Assembly: GCF_036327005.1 (NCBI RefSeq)
Contig: NZ_JAUGZK010000007.1
Coordinates: 124,001 to 188,000, forward strand
Direction of reading: 5' to 3'
From: Alkalimonas mucilaginosa
GTDB taxonomy: Bacteria; Pseudomonadota; Gammaproteobacteria; Enterobacterales; Alteromonadaceae
DNA length: 64,000 nucleotides
Shown: positions 7,838 to 16,348 of the stretch, one piece after another
How the letters are laid out: every line of letters begins with the position of its first letter
Position numbering within the stretch: the first letter of the stretch is position 1
Translations under genes and position numbers: made by a program
Notes under the pieces: generated by a model
Told to the model about the DNA's origin: nothing
The model's database searches: none
The model's input: the letters and a program-made list of their open reading frames with translations, nothing else

Positions 7838-7975
7838 CTCACGTGAAAAGCGATTAATGACCATGAAAATTAATTATTTTATCCTACATCACGTGAATAT
7901 TGATTACAAGGGGGCGGGTAGTCTCAAATTGGTGGCATGAAAAAGTCTTACTGATCATGAAAAACGATTATTATT
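7838..7975. repeat. Three related ~18-bp repeats upstream of the Fic gene
   Basis: TCACGTGAAAAGCGATTA (7839-7856), TCACGTGAATATTGATTA (7889-7906) and TCATGAAAAACGATTA (about 7956-7971) are direct repeats. The first two include the palindrome TCACGTGA. They occupy the upstream region of the Fic gene and could be an operator array. They account for part of the 447-base gap 7834-8280. Confidence 0.5.
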
Positions 7976-8239
7976 AATAGGTTCTCGTAATAAATGGTTA
8001 TTTGCGGAGTTTTCAAGGTGGAGTGCTATTAAAATTGCGGGTGTATCAAAATAAAACCAGCAAATCGCAAGCTTCCCTGGAGTATTAGAGCAATTCAGCG
8101 GCAGAGGTGAGGGAACTGCCTGTGCGCCGTCGCTGAAGGTGATGGCTTCGCCGTTGTAGACCACTGCACTTTGCTTGAGGGCGGTATTGAATGCTAAGAA
8201 ACGTTTTAATTTTTGTGTAAAACGGAAGTTGTATTTCAC
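7955..8239 (-). pseudogene. Probable gene fragment
   Basis: A 94-codon frame starting at a GTG, without a convincing ribosome site and with an in-frame stop shortly upstream. The first ~45 residues (KLKRFLAFNTALKQSAVVYN...) look like the C-terminal end of a larger protein, whereas the rest overlaps repeats and looks random. I cannot name the parent; an ATPase C-terminus is a guess. Confidence 0.2.
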
Positions 8240-8280
8240 ATTTACACGAATTCAGTTGGGATGCAAAGGTATTTCAGTCT

Positions 8281-9192
8281 TTAAGCCAACTGCTGATATT
8301 GCTGCAAAAAGTCGACAAAAGCGGTGACCCTGGCCGGGCGAAACCTGCCCGGTGGATAGACCGCATAGATACCGCCTTGCGCTAAGCGCCAGTGGGGCAG
8401 CAGCCTGACTAATTGGCCACTGTTGACCAGCTCGCGGGCGCTGTAGTCGGGCAGTATGCCGATGCCGGCTCCGGCCAGCATCAATGCGGTGATCGTTTGG
8501 GTCGAGCTGGTTTTAAAGGGCGCCTGCAAATACTGACTGTGTTGCACCGTCGCACCGCTCTTTGGATCGGTGTGACTAAAGCGCCACTGCTGTGGTTGCT
8601 GTAATGGCGTAAAGGCAATAAAGCGCAAGTCAGCCAATTCGGCCGGGTGCTGCGGTATGCCGGTTTGTGCCAGATAGGCCGGGGCGGCCAATAACCACTG
8701 CTCAAAACTGCCGAGTTTTCTGGCCTGCTGGCTGGAGTCTTTTAACCAGCCGGCGCGAATGGTTAAATCTATCCCTTCTTTAATCAGATCTTTCACCTGA
8801 TCGCTGCTGCGAAACTCTACCTCCAGCGCCGGGTGCTGCGCCATAAACGCAACCACTGCTGGTGCCAGAATGCGGTTGTTGTAATCTTCCGGTGCACTGA
8901 GCACCAGCCTGCCTTGCAACACCTTGTCGCTGCTTTGCAACTGTTGCAAGGCCTGTTGCAGCTCATCGAGCAGGGGCAGGCAGTCGTGCAGCAGCTGCTC
9001 GCCGGCCTGGGTCAGGCTAAGTTGGCGCGTCGTGCGCCGAAACAACGCCACCCCTAATTGTTGCTCCAGCGCTTTTAACTGCAGGCTGATCGTGGTTTTG
9101 CTGCAGCCAAGCTGCTCGGCTGCCGCGGTAAAGCTCCCGGCCAGGTGAAGCTGCTGCACCAGTTGTAGGCTATTTAAATCGGCGTGATCCAT
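8281..9192 (-). CDS. LysR family transcriptional regulator
   Basis: A 303-residue LysR regulator. The winged helix occupies residues 5-64 (GSFTAAAEQLGCSKTTISLQ), followed by the linker helix and a periplasmic-binding-like effector domain (residues ~90-300, with LVLSAPEDY at its start). The gene diverges from an NAD(P)-binding oxidoreductase across a 120-base gap, the usual layout for a LysR protein and its target. The effector is unknown. Confidence 0.92.
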   Translation of the reverse strand: MDHADLNSLQLVQQLHLAGSFTAAAEQLGCSKTTISLQLKALEQQLGVALFRRTTRQLSLTQAGEQLLHDCLPLLDELQQALQQLQSSDKVLQGRLVLSAPEDYNNRILAPAVVAFMAQHPALEVEFRSSDQVKDLIKEGIDLTIRAGWLKDSSQQARKLGSFEQWLLAAPAYLAQTGIPQHPAELADLRFIAFTPLQQPQQWRFSHTDPKSGATVQHSQYLQAPFKTSSTQTITALMLAGAGIGILPDYSARELVNSGQLVRLLPHWRLAQGGIYAVYPPGRFRPARVTAFVDFLQQYQQLA

Positions 9193-9312
9193 GCTTATTG
9201 TTTTAATTAACCAAACAGTGATTTTAATATTAGGCTATTTTTCTGCGTTAATCGAGTGGGCATACTAGCGGCACACTGAAGGTGAATCACAAAGTAACGT
9301 TAGGAGCACAGT

Positions 9313-9951
9313 ATGGAATTAGTCATTTTAGGCGCATCAGGCTTTATCGGCTCGGCCATTACGGCAGAGGCATTAAGCCGCGGCCATCAGGTAACCGCAG
9401 TGGTGAGCCGACCCGAGCGGCTTGAACCCAAAGCGGGCTTAACAGTGGTCGGGTTGGATATAAACGACACCGCAGCCTTAACGGCGTTATTGCGCGGCAA
9501 AGATGTGGTGATCAGCGCCTTTAGCGGCCATGCCCAGCAGGATGTAAAAGGCTACTATGTAAAAGCATTTCAGTCCGTATTTACTGCCGCAAGCACTGCC
9601 AAAGTAGGCCGTTTGCTGGTGGTCGGTGGCGCTGCTACCTTAACCCTGCCCGATGGCAGTCGCCTGCTGGATAGCCCGGATTTCCCGGCAGAATACCGCG
9701 CTACCGCTGAAGGTGCGGCAGAGGTATTGCAGCAATTACGTAGCCAGAGCACCCTGAGCTGGAGCTTTTTATCGCCGGCCGCCGATATTTTCCCGGGCGA
9801 AAAAACCGGAAGCTTCCGCCTGGGATTGGATGCTTTACTGACCGACAGTCAGGGGCAAAGTCGCATTTCTAATGGCGATTATGCGGTGGCGATGCTAAAT
9901 GAAGTGGAGCAGCCACAGCATAGTAACCAACGTTTTTGTGTGGCCTATTAG
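9313..9951 (+). CDS. NAD(P)-binding oxidoreductase, atypical short-chain/NmrA type
   Basis: A 212-residue protein with an N-terminal Rossmann motif GASGFIGS (residues 7-14) and the family segment KVGRLLVVGGAATL followed by SFLSPAADIFPGEKTG. It matches small NAD(P)H-binding epimerase-like proteins of the YwnB/YesF kind. It is cytoplasmic, with no catalytic YxxxK seen, so it may reduce a quinone-like substrate or only sense NADP(H). TAGGAG precedes the ATG. It is probably controlled by the divergent LysR gene. Confidence 0.8.
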   Translation: MELVILGASGFIGSAITAEALSRGHQVTAVVSRPERLEPKAGLTVVGLDINDTAALTALLRGKDVVISAFSGHAQQDVKGYYVKAFQSVFTAASTAKVGRLLVVGGAATLTLPDGSRLLDSPDFPAEYRATAEGAAEVLQQLRSQSTLSWSFLSPAADIFPGEKTGSFRLGLDALLTDSQGQSRISNGDYAVAMLNEVEQPQHSNQRFCVAY

Positions 9952-10079
9952 AATTTGGCCAGGTAGAAATTAACCTCCCTCTCGGGTGCTGAATGGCGAC
10001 ATGAACAACAGCGAGCAACGGCTGGTTGCTGTCAGTCGAAAGGAGGCAAAACAAGCGCCATAGACTCAGAGATTGAGTA

Positions 10080-10085
10080 TATAAT
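10080..10085 (+). promoter_or_regulatory. -10 box of the exporter gene
   Basis: A perfect TATAAT lies 30 bases upstream of the GTG at 10116. No good -35 is seen at normal spacing (TAGACT at 10061 is too close). The call is tentative. Confidence 0.35.
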
Positions 10086-10115
10086 GCTGGTTTTTCCTCC
10101 TCAGGTCGTTTTGTT

Positions 10116-11351
10116 GTGACTAGTCTTGAAAAAACAGTGGATTTGCCGCCCTCGCCGATAGCAACACCTTCGCCAATTTCTACGCCTGCGATAATGGTAG
10201 TGCCGGTGGTTGGTGCAGTGAGTGTGGTGCACTTGCTCAACGATCTGATCCAGGCGGTATTGCCAGCCATTTATCCGATGCTAAAACAGGATTATGCGCT
10301 CAGCTTTACCCAGATTGGCCTGATCACGCTGATTTTTCAGCTGACCGCTTCTGTGCTGCAACCTGCTGTGGGTTTTTACACCGACAAACACCCCAAGCCC
10401 GCTTTGCTGCCACTTGGCATGGTGTTTACTCTGCTGGGGCTGGCGCTGCTTAGTCTGGCCCAGCGTTATGATATGCTGCTGTTGGCATCGGCGATGATAG
10501 GGCTGGGCTCCTCAACCTTTCACCCCGAAGCCTCCCGGGTTGCACGGATGGCATCCGGTGGGCGCTATGGTTTGGCGCAGGCGATGTTTCAGGTAGGGGG
10601 CAATGCCGGCTCGGCGCTCGGGCCTTTGCTGGCTGCGATGATCATTATCCCGCGCGGCCAGGGCAGCATCGGCTGGTTTTGCCTGTTTGCCATTGCCGGC
10701 ATTATGCTGCTGGCGTGGGTCAGCCGCTGGGTGGTGCAATCCAATGCCAGGCAACGGCTAGGCAATGCCGCGAGAAAGGGCAATGGCTTAAGCACCCGCC
10801 AAACCCGCCAGGCATTGGGGGTACTGGCACTGCTGATTTTCTCCAAATACGTCTATATGACCTGTCTGAGTAATTTCTACACCTTTTACCTGATTGAAAA
10901 ATTTGAAGTATCGGTAGCCGACTCGCAGTTGTTTCTATTTTTGTTTTTGGCCGCCATCGCCGTGGGCACGGTGGCCGGCGGCCCCATAGGGGACAGGTTT
11001 GGCCGCAAGTGGGTGATCTGGGTATCGATTTTGGGCGCGGCACCGCTGGCGTTAATGCTGCCTTACAGCAGTTTATTAGGCGCGGCGCTATTAACGGTGC
11101 TGATTGGTCTGGTGATGTCGTCGGCTTTTTCGGCCATTATTGTGTTTGCTCAGGAACTGATGCCGGCCAGGGTAGGGATGATTTCCGGGCTGTTTTACGG
11201 TTTGATGTTTGGCATCAGTGGCATAGCCGCGGCCGTACTTGGCATGCTGGCAGATGTCACCAGCATAGGTTTTATTTTCAAGCTCTGTGCCTGGTTTCCC
11301 CTGCTGGGCATACTGGCATTCTGGCTGCCGGATATGCGCCGTACTGTTTAG
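10116..11351 (+). CDS. fsr: MFS exporter, fosmidomycin-resistance (Fsr) type
   Basis: A 411-residue, 12-helix major facilitator protein. The sequence LLNDLIQAVLPAIYPMLK near the N-terminus, GLGSSTFHPEASR and DRFGRKWV are characteristic of the Fsr group, which exports fosmidomycin and related drugs in Escherichia. Start is a GTG at 10116; the next in-frame ATG (residue 27) would remove a proline-rich leader. It follows the oxidoreductase gene on the same strand but with a 160-base gap and its own -10 box. The natural substrate is unknown. Confidence 0.85.
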   Translation: MTSLEKTVDLPPSPIATPSPISTPAIMVVPVVGAVSVVHLLNDLIQAVLPAIYPMLKQDYALSFTQIGLITLIFQLTASVLQPAVGFYTDKHPKPALLPLGMVFTLLGLALLSLAQRYDMLLLASAMIGLGSSTFHPEASRVARMASGGRYGLAQAMFQVGGNAGSALGPLLAAMIIIPRGQGSIGWFCLFAIAGIMLLAWVSRWVVQSNARQRLGNAARKGNGLSTRQTRQALGVLALLIFSKYVYMTCLSNFYTFYLIEKFEVSVADSQLFLFLFLAAIAVGTVAGGPIGDRFGRKWVIWVSILGAAPLALMLPYSSLLGAALLTVLIGLVMSSAFSAIIVFAQELMPARVGMISGLFYGLMFGISGIAAAVLGMLADVTSIGFIFKLCAWFPLLGILAFWLPDMRRTV

Positions 11352-11444
11352 CCAGGCCAGAACAAAATTATGATCGCTTTTCCCATCAGAGCGTATTGGT
11401 CTATTGGTTTTTAGCACCATCCGAATGTCTAACCAAAAGAAGTC

Positions 11445-12446
11445 ATGCTTATGCGATATGTTCTGTTTGCTGCTGCGGCGGGAGCCGTGGTAGCGGCTGC
11501 TGTTTATGCGGTTACTGTGAGTGGCCGGGCACCGGTCAGTGCCCAGGATTTTGTCAATTTACAACAAGGCGACTCAATTCAGGCGGGTTTCAGGCGCGCT
11601 CACGCCAAGGGGTTTTGCATCAGTGGCGAGTTTCAGGCCTCCGGAGAATTAGCTGCTTACTCCAGTGCCAAAGCATTGCAGCCTGGCAGCTACCCCTTAA
11701 TTGGCCGCATTTCAATTGCCGGGAGCAACCCAACGGCACCTGATTTACGCGCGCCTGTGCGCAGCCTGGCCTTAACCATTTTACCTGACACAGTGCATCA
11801 ATGGCGCACGGCGATGAATACACCGCCGGTGATGGCGGTAGCTACGCCGGAAAAGTTTTATCAACAGCTGTTGGCCATTCAAAGCAATACCGTGCCGCAG
11901 TTTTTTGCTGATCACCCGGAAAGCGCGCATTTTCTACAATGGCGTAGCCACTATCAGCCAACCCAAAGTTATGCCACGGAGCGCTACCACAGCATTAATG
12001 CTTTTTATCTGGTTGACCGGCAAGGCAAACAGCAAGCAGTGCGTTGGGCGGCCTTACCACTGACGGATGATGCTGGCGTTATTGCGGACGAAGAAGCAGC
12101 AGATGCATTGCAGCAAGAGTTTTTCAGTCGGCTGCAGCAAGGGCCAGTGCGCTTTGACTTGCAGTTTACCCTGGCAACCGCCAAGGATGAACCGGCCGAC
12201 GCCACCACTCCCTGGCCGGAAAGCAACCCACAGCTCAGTGCCGGTACTATCGTGATTGAGCAAGCCAGTGTGCAGCAAGAAGGCGCCTGCAATGCGCTTA
12301 ATTTCGATCCCCTGGTGTTGCCCGCTGGCTTTGCACCATCGGCGGACCCGATTCTACGCGCCCGCGCAGCCGCCTATGCCGAATCGCACCGGCGCCGGGC
12401 CCGCGAAGTCTTGATGCAGCAGGTTGCCGGAGGTGCCAATGAATAA
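11445..12446 (+). CDS. Exported catalase-related heme peroxidase (SrpA type)
   Basis: A 333-residue protein with an N-terminal signal anchor (residues 4-24) and a minimal catalase core. The distal histidine is in FRRAHAKGFCISG (near residue 54) and the proximal heme tyrosine region is RARAAAYAESHRRRARE at the C-terminus. The segment SLALTILPD and the SINAFYLVD stretch fit the family. Such proteins act as organic-hydroperoxide peroxidases rather than true catalases. It overlaps the cytochrome b561 gene by 8 bases, so the two are translated together; electron delivery from the cytochrome is inferred. Confidence 0.88.
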   Translation: MLMRYVLFAAAAGAVVAAAVYAVTVSGRAPVSAQDFVNLQQGDSIQAGFRRAHAKGFCISGEFQASGELAAYSSAKALQPGSYPLIGRISIAGSNPTAPDLRAPVRSLALTILPDTVHQWRTAMNTPPVMAVATPEKFYQQLLAIQSNTVPQFFADHPESAHFLQWRSHYQPTQSYATERYHSINAFYLVDRQGKQQAVRWAALPLTDDAGVIADEEAADALQQEFFSRLQQGPVRFDLQFTLATAKDEPADATTPWPESNPQLSAGTIVIEQASVQQEGACNALNFDPLVLPAGFAPSADPILRARAAAYAESHRRRAREVLMQQVAGGANE

Positions 12447-12966
12447 GCCGCAGTCTTATCCTCTTGCCATGCGGGTGATGCATTGGCTGATGGCAGCTCT
12501 AGTGCTCTGCCTGTTGTTTGCCGGTTTAACCATGGTCAAGTCACTGGGCCCCTGGCAGCAGCAACTGCTGGCCTGGCACAAAGCCATGGGGTTGATTGCC
12601 CTACTGGCGATTGTGGTGCGCCTTATCATTCGCCTGCGCTCAGAAAAGCCAACATTACCTGCTAGTGTGCCGAACATGCAGCAACTGGCAGCGAAGCTCA
12701 CGCAACTTGGCTTTTATCTGTTGCTCTTTGTGATGCCGCTATCCGGCTATTTAATGCAAAACGCGGCCGGCCGGCCACTGAGCTTGTTTGGGCTGCCGCT
12801 GCCAAGCTTGCTTCATACCGATTTAGCCCTGTACGGCTTGTTCCGCGAAATTCATGGCTGGGCAGCGCTGCTGTTGGTGCTGCTGATCGTGGTGCATAGC
12901 TGTGCCGCCCTCTATCACGGCTTGATTAAGCGGGATGGGGTGTTTCGCAGTATGGTACGAAAATAG
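12439..12966 (+). CDS. Cytochrome b561, diheme membrane protein
   Basis: A 175-residue, four-helix b561 with heme histidines visible in RVMHWL, LAWHKAMG, EIHGWAA and VVHSCAAL. Start is the ATG at 12439 with GGAGG upstream, inside the last codons of the peroxidase gene. The protein sits in the inner membrane and probably passes quinol electrons to the periplasmic peroxidase. A terminator follows directly. Confidence 0.92.
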   Translation: MNKPQSYPLAMRVMHWLMAALVLCLLFAGLTMVKSLGPWQQQLLAWHKAMGLIALLAIVVRLIIRLRSEKPTLPASVPNMQQLAAKLTQLGFYLLLFVMPLSGYLMQNAAGRPLSLFGLPLPSLLHTDLALYGLFREIHGWAALLLVLLIVVHSCAALYHGLIKRDGVFRSMVRK

Positions 12967-12977
12967 TTCATAGCGTG

Positions 12978-13018
12978 CGAGAAGGTCACTGCACCAAGCG
13001 ATGCAGTGACTTTTCTCG
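12978..13018. terminator. Bidirectional terminator between convergent genes
   Basis: GTCACTGCA (12985-12993) pairs with TGCAGTGAC (13002-13010); the outer CGAGAA/TTCTCG extends the stem. The plus side runs into TTTT. It separates the cytochrome gene from the serine hydrolase gene. Confidence 0.85.
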
Positions 13019-13026
13019 GAAAAGAG

Positions 13027-14361
13027 TCAGTCTGAATTTTGTTGCATCAAGAACTCTGCCAATGCCTGATAAGCCGGTAACGAGGTTGCATCATTGGCGC
13101 TGTTGCTGGCAACCGGATGCGAGGCGAAACGCACAATCACCATGTCAGCGGTCGGGTCGATGTAAATGGTCTGGCCATGCACGCCCCGGGCAGCAAAAGC
13201 CTGATGCGGATTATGAAAGACCCACCACATACTGCGGTAACTGCCACCGGTTAAACTGCTAAAACCGGCCGCAAAGGCTGCTTTATCACCACCAGCCCGA
13301 ATGCTGCGGGCCAGCTCTGGCGCTATGACCCCGGGTTTCCCCTGAGCTGCATCCAGCAGTGCTTGCCCCAAACGGCCCAAATCCCGCAGGGTGGCACTGA
13401 TACCGCCACCGGCAAAGGGTGTGCCGAGCCCATCGACAGTCACGTAGGCATCCTGTTGCATCCCCAATGGCTGCCACAAGAGTTCAGACACCAACTGGTG
13501 ATAGGGTTTACCGGTTACGGTGGCGAGCACCCAGCCCAATACATCACTGTTGACGGTTTTATAGCCAAACACCTTGCCATGCTCTCCCGCGGCCCGGACG
13601 GTCATCAGATACTCAAAATAACCCACTGGCCCCTGATAGCCGGCAGGCTTCGGCAGCGGGTTAGCCGCAGCACTGTATTGCCAGATATCCGCAGTTGGAT
13701 CGGCATAATCTTCACTGTACTGAAGCGCAGTGGTCATATCCATCACCTGCCTCACCGTAGCATTGGCAAAGGCCGAACCCCGAAGTGCTGGTATCAGCTG
13801 ACCGACCAGAGCGCTTTCATCCAGCAGCCCCTGTGCAATCAGCATTTCCGCCAATAAGCCGGTGATGGATTTGGTCATCGACATCGCGGCATGATGTTGT
13901 TGTGGGCCCAAACAGCCCCGATAGCTTTCGTACACCACCTTGCCGCGGTGGAGCACCAAAAGTCCATCGGTATAATTGGCCGCCAGGCTATCGTGCCAAC
14001 TGATGGGCGTGCTGGCCCCTGTAGGAGTGAACTGCAATTGGTCAATCGACGCAATGAGTGCTTCTGGCAGTGGGGCATAGTGGTCGATGGCGCGCGGAAT
14101 GGCTGCAGTAGGCAGTAACTCACGCATGTGGCACACGCTCCAGCGTAACTTAGGGAAACTAAAGAAGTTGCTATCGGGCTGAGTGATCCGTTTTTCTACC
14201 GGCGGCGGAAAACCCTGCATCCAACCGAGCGTTCGTGGATCGGATTGTTCGGCGTTTAATGGCTCCACTGATGAAGTCGCCGCTGTAACGGGCAAAACAG
14301 CAGTTGCCATCAACCCGATGAAAACAGATACGAAGATTCGCTTCGGACTCGCAAAACGCAT
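13027..14361 (-). CDS. Exported serine hydrolase, class C beta-lactamase fold
   Basis: A 444-residue protein with a signal peptide (residues 1-28). The nucleophile motif SxxK is S161-M-T-K164, the YxN-type region is YKTVNSDVLGW near residue 270, and the third motif is HGQ in VHGQTIYID. This places it with periplasmic beta-lactamase-related esterases and peptidases rather than with true antibiotic resistance enzymes. The extra ~100 N-terminal residues before the catalytic domain are longer than usual. The substrate cannot be read from the sequence. Single gene. Confidence 0.85.
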   Translation of the reverse strand: MRFASPKRIFVSVFIGLMATAVLPVTAATSSVEPLNAEQSDPRTLGWMQGFPPPVEKRITQPDSNFFSFPKLRWSVCHMRELLPTAAIPRAIDHYAPLPEALIASIDQLQFTPTGASTPISWHDSLAANYTDGLLVLHRGKVVYESYRGCLGPQQHHAAMSMTKSITGLLAEMLIAQGLLDESALVGQLIPALRGSAFANATVRQVMDMTTALQYSEDYADPTADIWQYSAAANPLPKPAGYQGPVGYFEYLMTVRAAGEHGKVFGYKTVNSDVLGWVLATVTGKPYHQLVSELLWQPLGMQQDAYVTVDGLGTPFAGGGISATLRDLGRLGQALLDAAQGKPGVIAPELARSIRAGGDKAAFAAGFSSLTGGSYRSMWWVFHNPHQAFAARGVHGQTIYIDPTADMVIVRFASHPVASNSANDATSLPAYQALAEFLMQQNSD

Positions 14362-14551
14362 AGCACTGCTCCTTATTAGGCGGCTTCATTCAGCTTAACA
14401 AGGAATAGCTGTCTGCTCCAGTGTTACTGGCTTGGAAGGCGCTACCAATCGCTAAAACTCAGAAGGAACATCCACAAACACGGGGCATTATTGAGTCAGC
14501 TTTGTGGCATGCAACTCAAATGCTGGTGCATGGTTTTGCAAGTGCCTGCAA

Positions 14552-14576
14552 ATACTTGACTAAAATACTCGGATAA
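14552..14576 (+). promoter_or_regulatory. IscR type 1-like site upstream of fpr
   Basis: The 25 bases from ATACTTGACTAAAATACTCG onward agree with the remembered IscR type 1 consensus (ATA..YYGACTR...YAGTCRR.TAT) at about 22 positions. A -35-like TTGACT (14556-14561) lies inside it. It is 140 bases upstream of the chosen fpr start. The 354-base gap 14362-14715 otherwise shows nothing clear. Confidence 0.55.
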
Positions 14577-14715
14577 ATAGTTGAGTGTTTTACTCAGGTA
14601 TTGTACCATCGCCTTTTCTGGCGATTTCTCAGATTATCAAACAGCGCTAATGAATACAGCACATGCTGCGGCCTTGTTTGGTGGTTGTGTTAAGCATACT
14701 GATAATGAGGGGTTT

Positions 14716-15498
14716 ATGCGAGGTACTATCACTGAAACGGTGACTCAGGTTCATCATTGGAACGATACGCTTTTTAGTATTAAAACCACACGACGCCCTG
14801 GCTTCACCTTTGAAAATGGTCAGTTCGTGATGATTGGCATCGAAGTGGACAACAAACCACTGCTACGGGCTTACAGCATTGCCAGTGCGAACTACGAAGA
14901 TGAGCTGGAGTTTTTCAGCATCAAGGTACCGGACGGTGCCTTGACCTCGCGCTTGCAGCACATTCAGGTGGGGCAGTCGTTGCACATCTCGACCCGTCCA
15001 ACCGGTACCCTGGTTGCAGGGCACCTGACACCAGGCGAAAACCTGTACCTGTTGGCCACCGGCACCGGTTTGGCCCCTTTTATGAGCATCATTAAAGATC
15101 CTGCTATTTACGAGCAATTTAACAAGGTGATTCTGGTGCACGGCGTGCGCACTGTTTCTGAGCTTGCTTATCAGGATGTGATCTGCAATCAACTGCCTAA
15201 CAATGAGTTTTTTGGTGACTGGGTGCGGGACCAATTACTTTACCACCCAACAGTGACCCGTGAAGCGTACCGCCATGCCTTGCATCAGCAGCGGATCACC
15301 AGCTTACTGCAGTCGGACATCTTCACCGAGCACTTGGGCATGCCACCACTGAGCCCGGAGCGGGACCGGTTTATGCTGTGTGGCAATCAAGCTATGCTGG
15401 ATGACACCATGGCCATTTTAAATGCCAGAGGCTTTAGCAAAGCCAACTCCCGTCAGCGAGGTGATTACGTCATCGAGCAAGCCTTTTTGGAAAAATAG
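14716..15498 (+). CDS. fpr: Ferredoxin/flavodoxin-NADP reductase
   Basis: A 260-residue FAD enzyme that moves electrons between NADP(H) and ferredoxin or flavodoxin. The FAD motif is RAYSIAS (residues ~56-62) and the NADP-binding GTGLAPF is near residue 115; the end FLEK is typical of the ~258-residue Pseudomonas/Azotobacter group. The frame stays open to 14581, but the ATG at 14716 has GAGGGG upstream and matches the family start. An IscR-like site upstream suggests control by iron-sulfur demand. Confidence 0.93.
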   Translation: MRGTITETVTQVHHWNDTLFSIKTTRRPGFTFENGQFVMIGIEVDNKPLLRAYSIASANYEDELEFFSIKVPDGALTSRLQHIQVGQSLHISTRPTGTLVAGHLTPGENLYLLATGTGLAPFMSIIKDPAIYEQFNKVILVHGVRTVSELAYQDVICNQLPNNEFFGDWVRDQLLYHPTVTREAYRHALHQQRITSLLQSDIFTEHLGMPPLSPERDRFMLCGNQAMLDDTMAILNARGFSKANSRQRGDYVIEQAFLEK

Positions 15499-15615
15499 TC
15501 TACTTGTTAGCAGCGGATGCCTCATCGCACTGCCAACAGGGTTGTACACGAGGTTTGTGCGGGCCTGAATTGCCGCAAATCCTTAAAAAATTGCATTGAT
15601 TAACAACCCAACACA

Positions 15616-15655
15616 CAGAATCACCATGCAACGTATTGATTGCATGGTGATTCTG
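15616..15655. terminator. Perfect 16-bp hairpin behind fpr
   Basis: CAGAATCACCATGCAA (15616-15631) pairs perfectly with TTGCATGGTGATTCTG (15640-15655) around an 8-base loop. There is no T run, so it may be an mRNA end-stabiliser or a REP-like structure rather than a classical terminator. It lies in the 304-base gap 15499-15802 together with the TetR operators. Confidence 0.5.
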
Positions 15656-15741
15656 AGATCGGCCTCTAACTCATTGCAGCACGCTTTTCGATATGTTCAA
15701 GCCATTCATTGCTGATGATAAGTTCACAGATCTATTTACTA

Positions 15742-15789
15742 TACCAACCAGACGGTATATTATTCGCACTACTGTACCAACCAGACGGT
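15742..15789 (+). promoter_or_regulatory. Two identical TetR-type operators
   Basis: TACCAACCAGACGGT occurs at 15742-15756 and 15775-15789, 33 bp apart (about three turns). Each is an imperfect palindrome (ACC...GGT), as expected for TetR binding. They lie 14-61 bases upstream of the TetR gene. Confidence 0.75.
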
Positions 15790-15802
15790 TTTTTGAGGGC
15801 GA

Positions 15803-16348
15803 ATGATGAACAAACGAGCCAAGGTAACCAAAGCGCAGATCATTGAAGCGGCGCTAAGCGTGGCAGCCGAAAAGGGCGCTGGCAGGGTAACGCTGGATGA
15901 AGTCGCCAAAGTCAGCGGTTTTAGCAAAGGCGGCTTGCTGTATCACTTTCCCAGCAAAGAAGCGCTGATAAGCGCTATGGTGCAGCAGTTGGTGGATAAC
16001 ACCGAAGCCGGCCGGCAGCAACTGCTGGCGCAAGGAGAAAATGCACTGACCGCTATGGTTAAGGCGCATGCCCTCTTATCCGAGCATCTTCAGGGCAATA
16101 CCGCCATGGCCCTTTTAGCAGCAGCTGCTGAGCAACCTGGTTTGCTGAACCCGGTGCAGCAGGCCTGTCAGCTTTTGCTGCAGGATATTAACGCTGAGAG
16201 TGGCGATAACCCGGAAGCGGTATTACTGATGCTGGCCTGCGATGCGCTCTGGTTTCAGGATATGTTGTCAATTTCGCCCTTTACCAGCAAGCAAAAAGAG
16301 CAACTACAACACTACCTGCTATGTCGGGCTAAGGAGCTGATGCCATGA
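15803..16348 (+). CDS. TetR family repressor of the RND efflux operon
   Basis: A 181-residue TetR regulator. The N-terminal helix-turn-helix is VTLDEVAKVSGFSKGGLLYHF (residues ~24-44), followed by an all-helical ligand domain. Two ATGs are adjacent (15803 and 15806) behind GAGGG. The stop overlaps the next start by 4 bases (ATGA), so it is co-translated with the efflux adaptor. Self-repression through the twin operators is inferred. The ligand is probably one of the exported compounds. Confidence 0.92.
   Translation: MMNKRAKVTKAQIIEAALSVAAEKGAGRVTLDEVAKVSGFSKGGLLYHFPSKEALISAMVQQLVDNTEAGRQQLLAQGENALTAMVKAHALLSEHLQGNTAMALLAAAAEQPGLLNPVQQACQLLLQDINAESGDNPEAVLLMLACDALWFQDMLSISPFTSKQKEQLQHYLLCRAKELMP

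Noticed and set aside
13027..14361. Serine hydrolase as an antibiotic resistance beta-lactamase
   Set aside because: The third motif is HGQ instead of KTG and the N-terminus is extended; it fits the general serine hydrolase group better.
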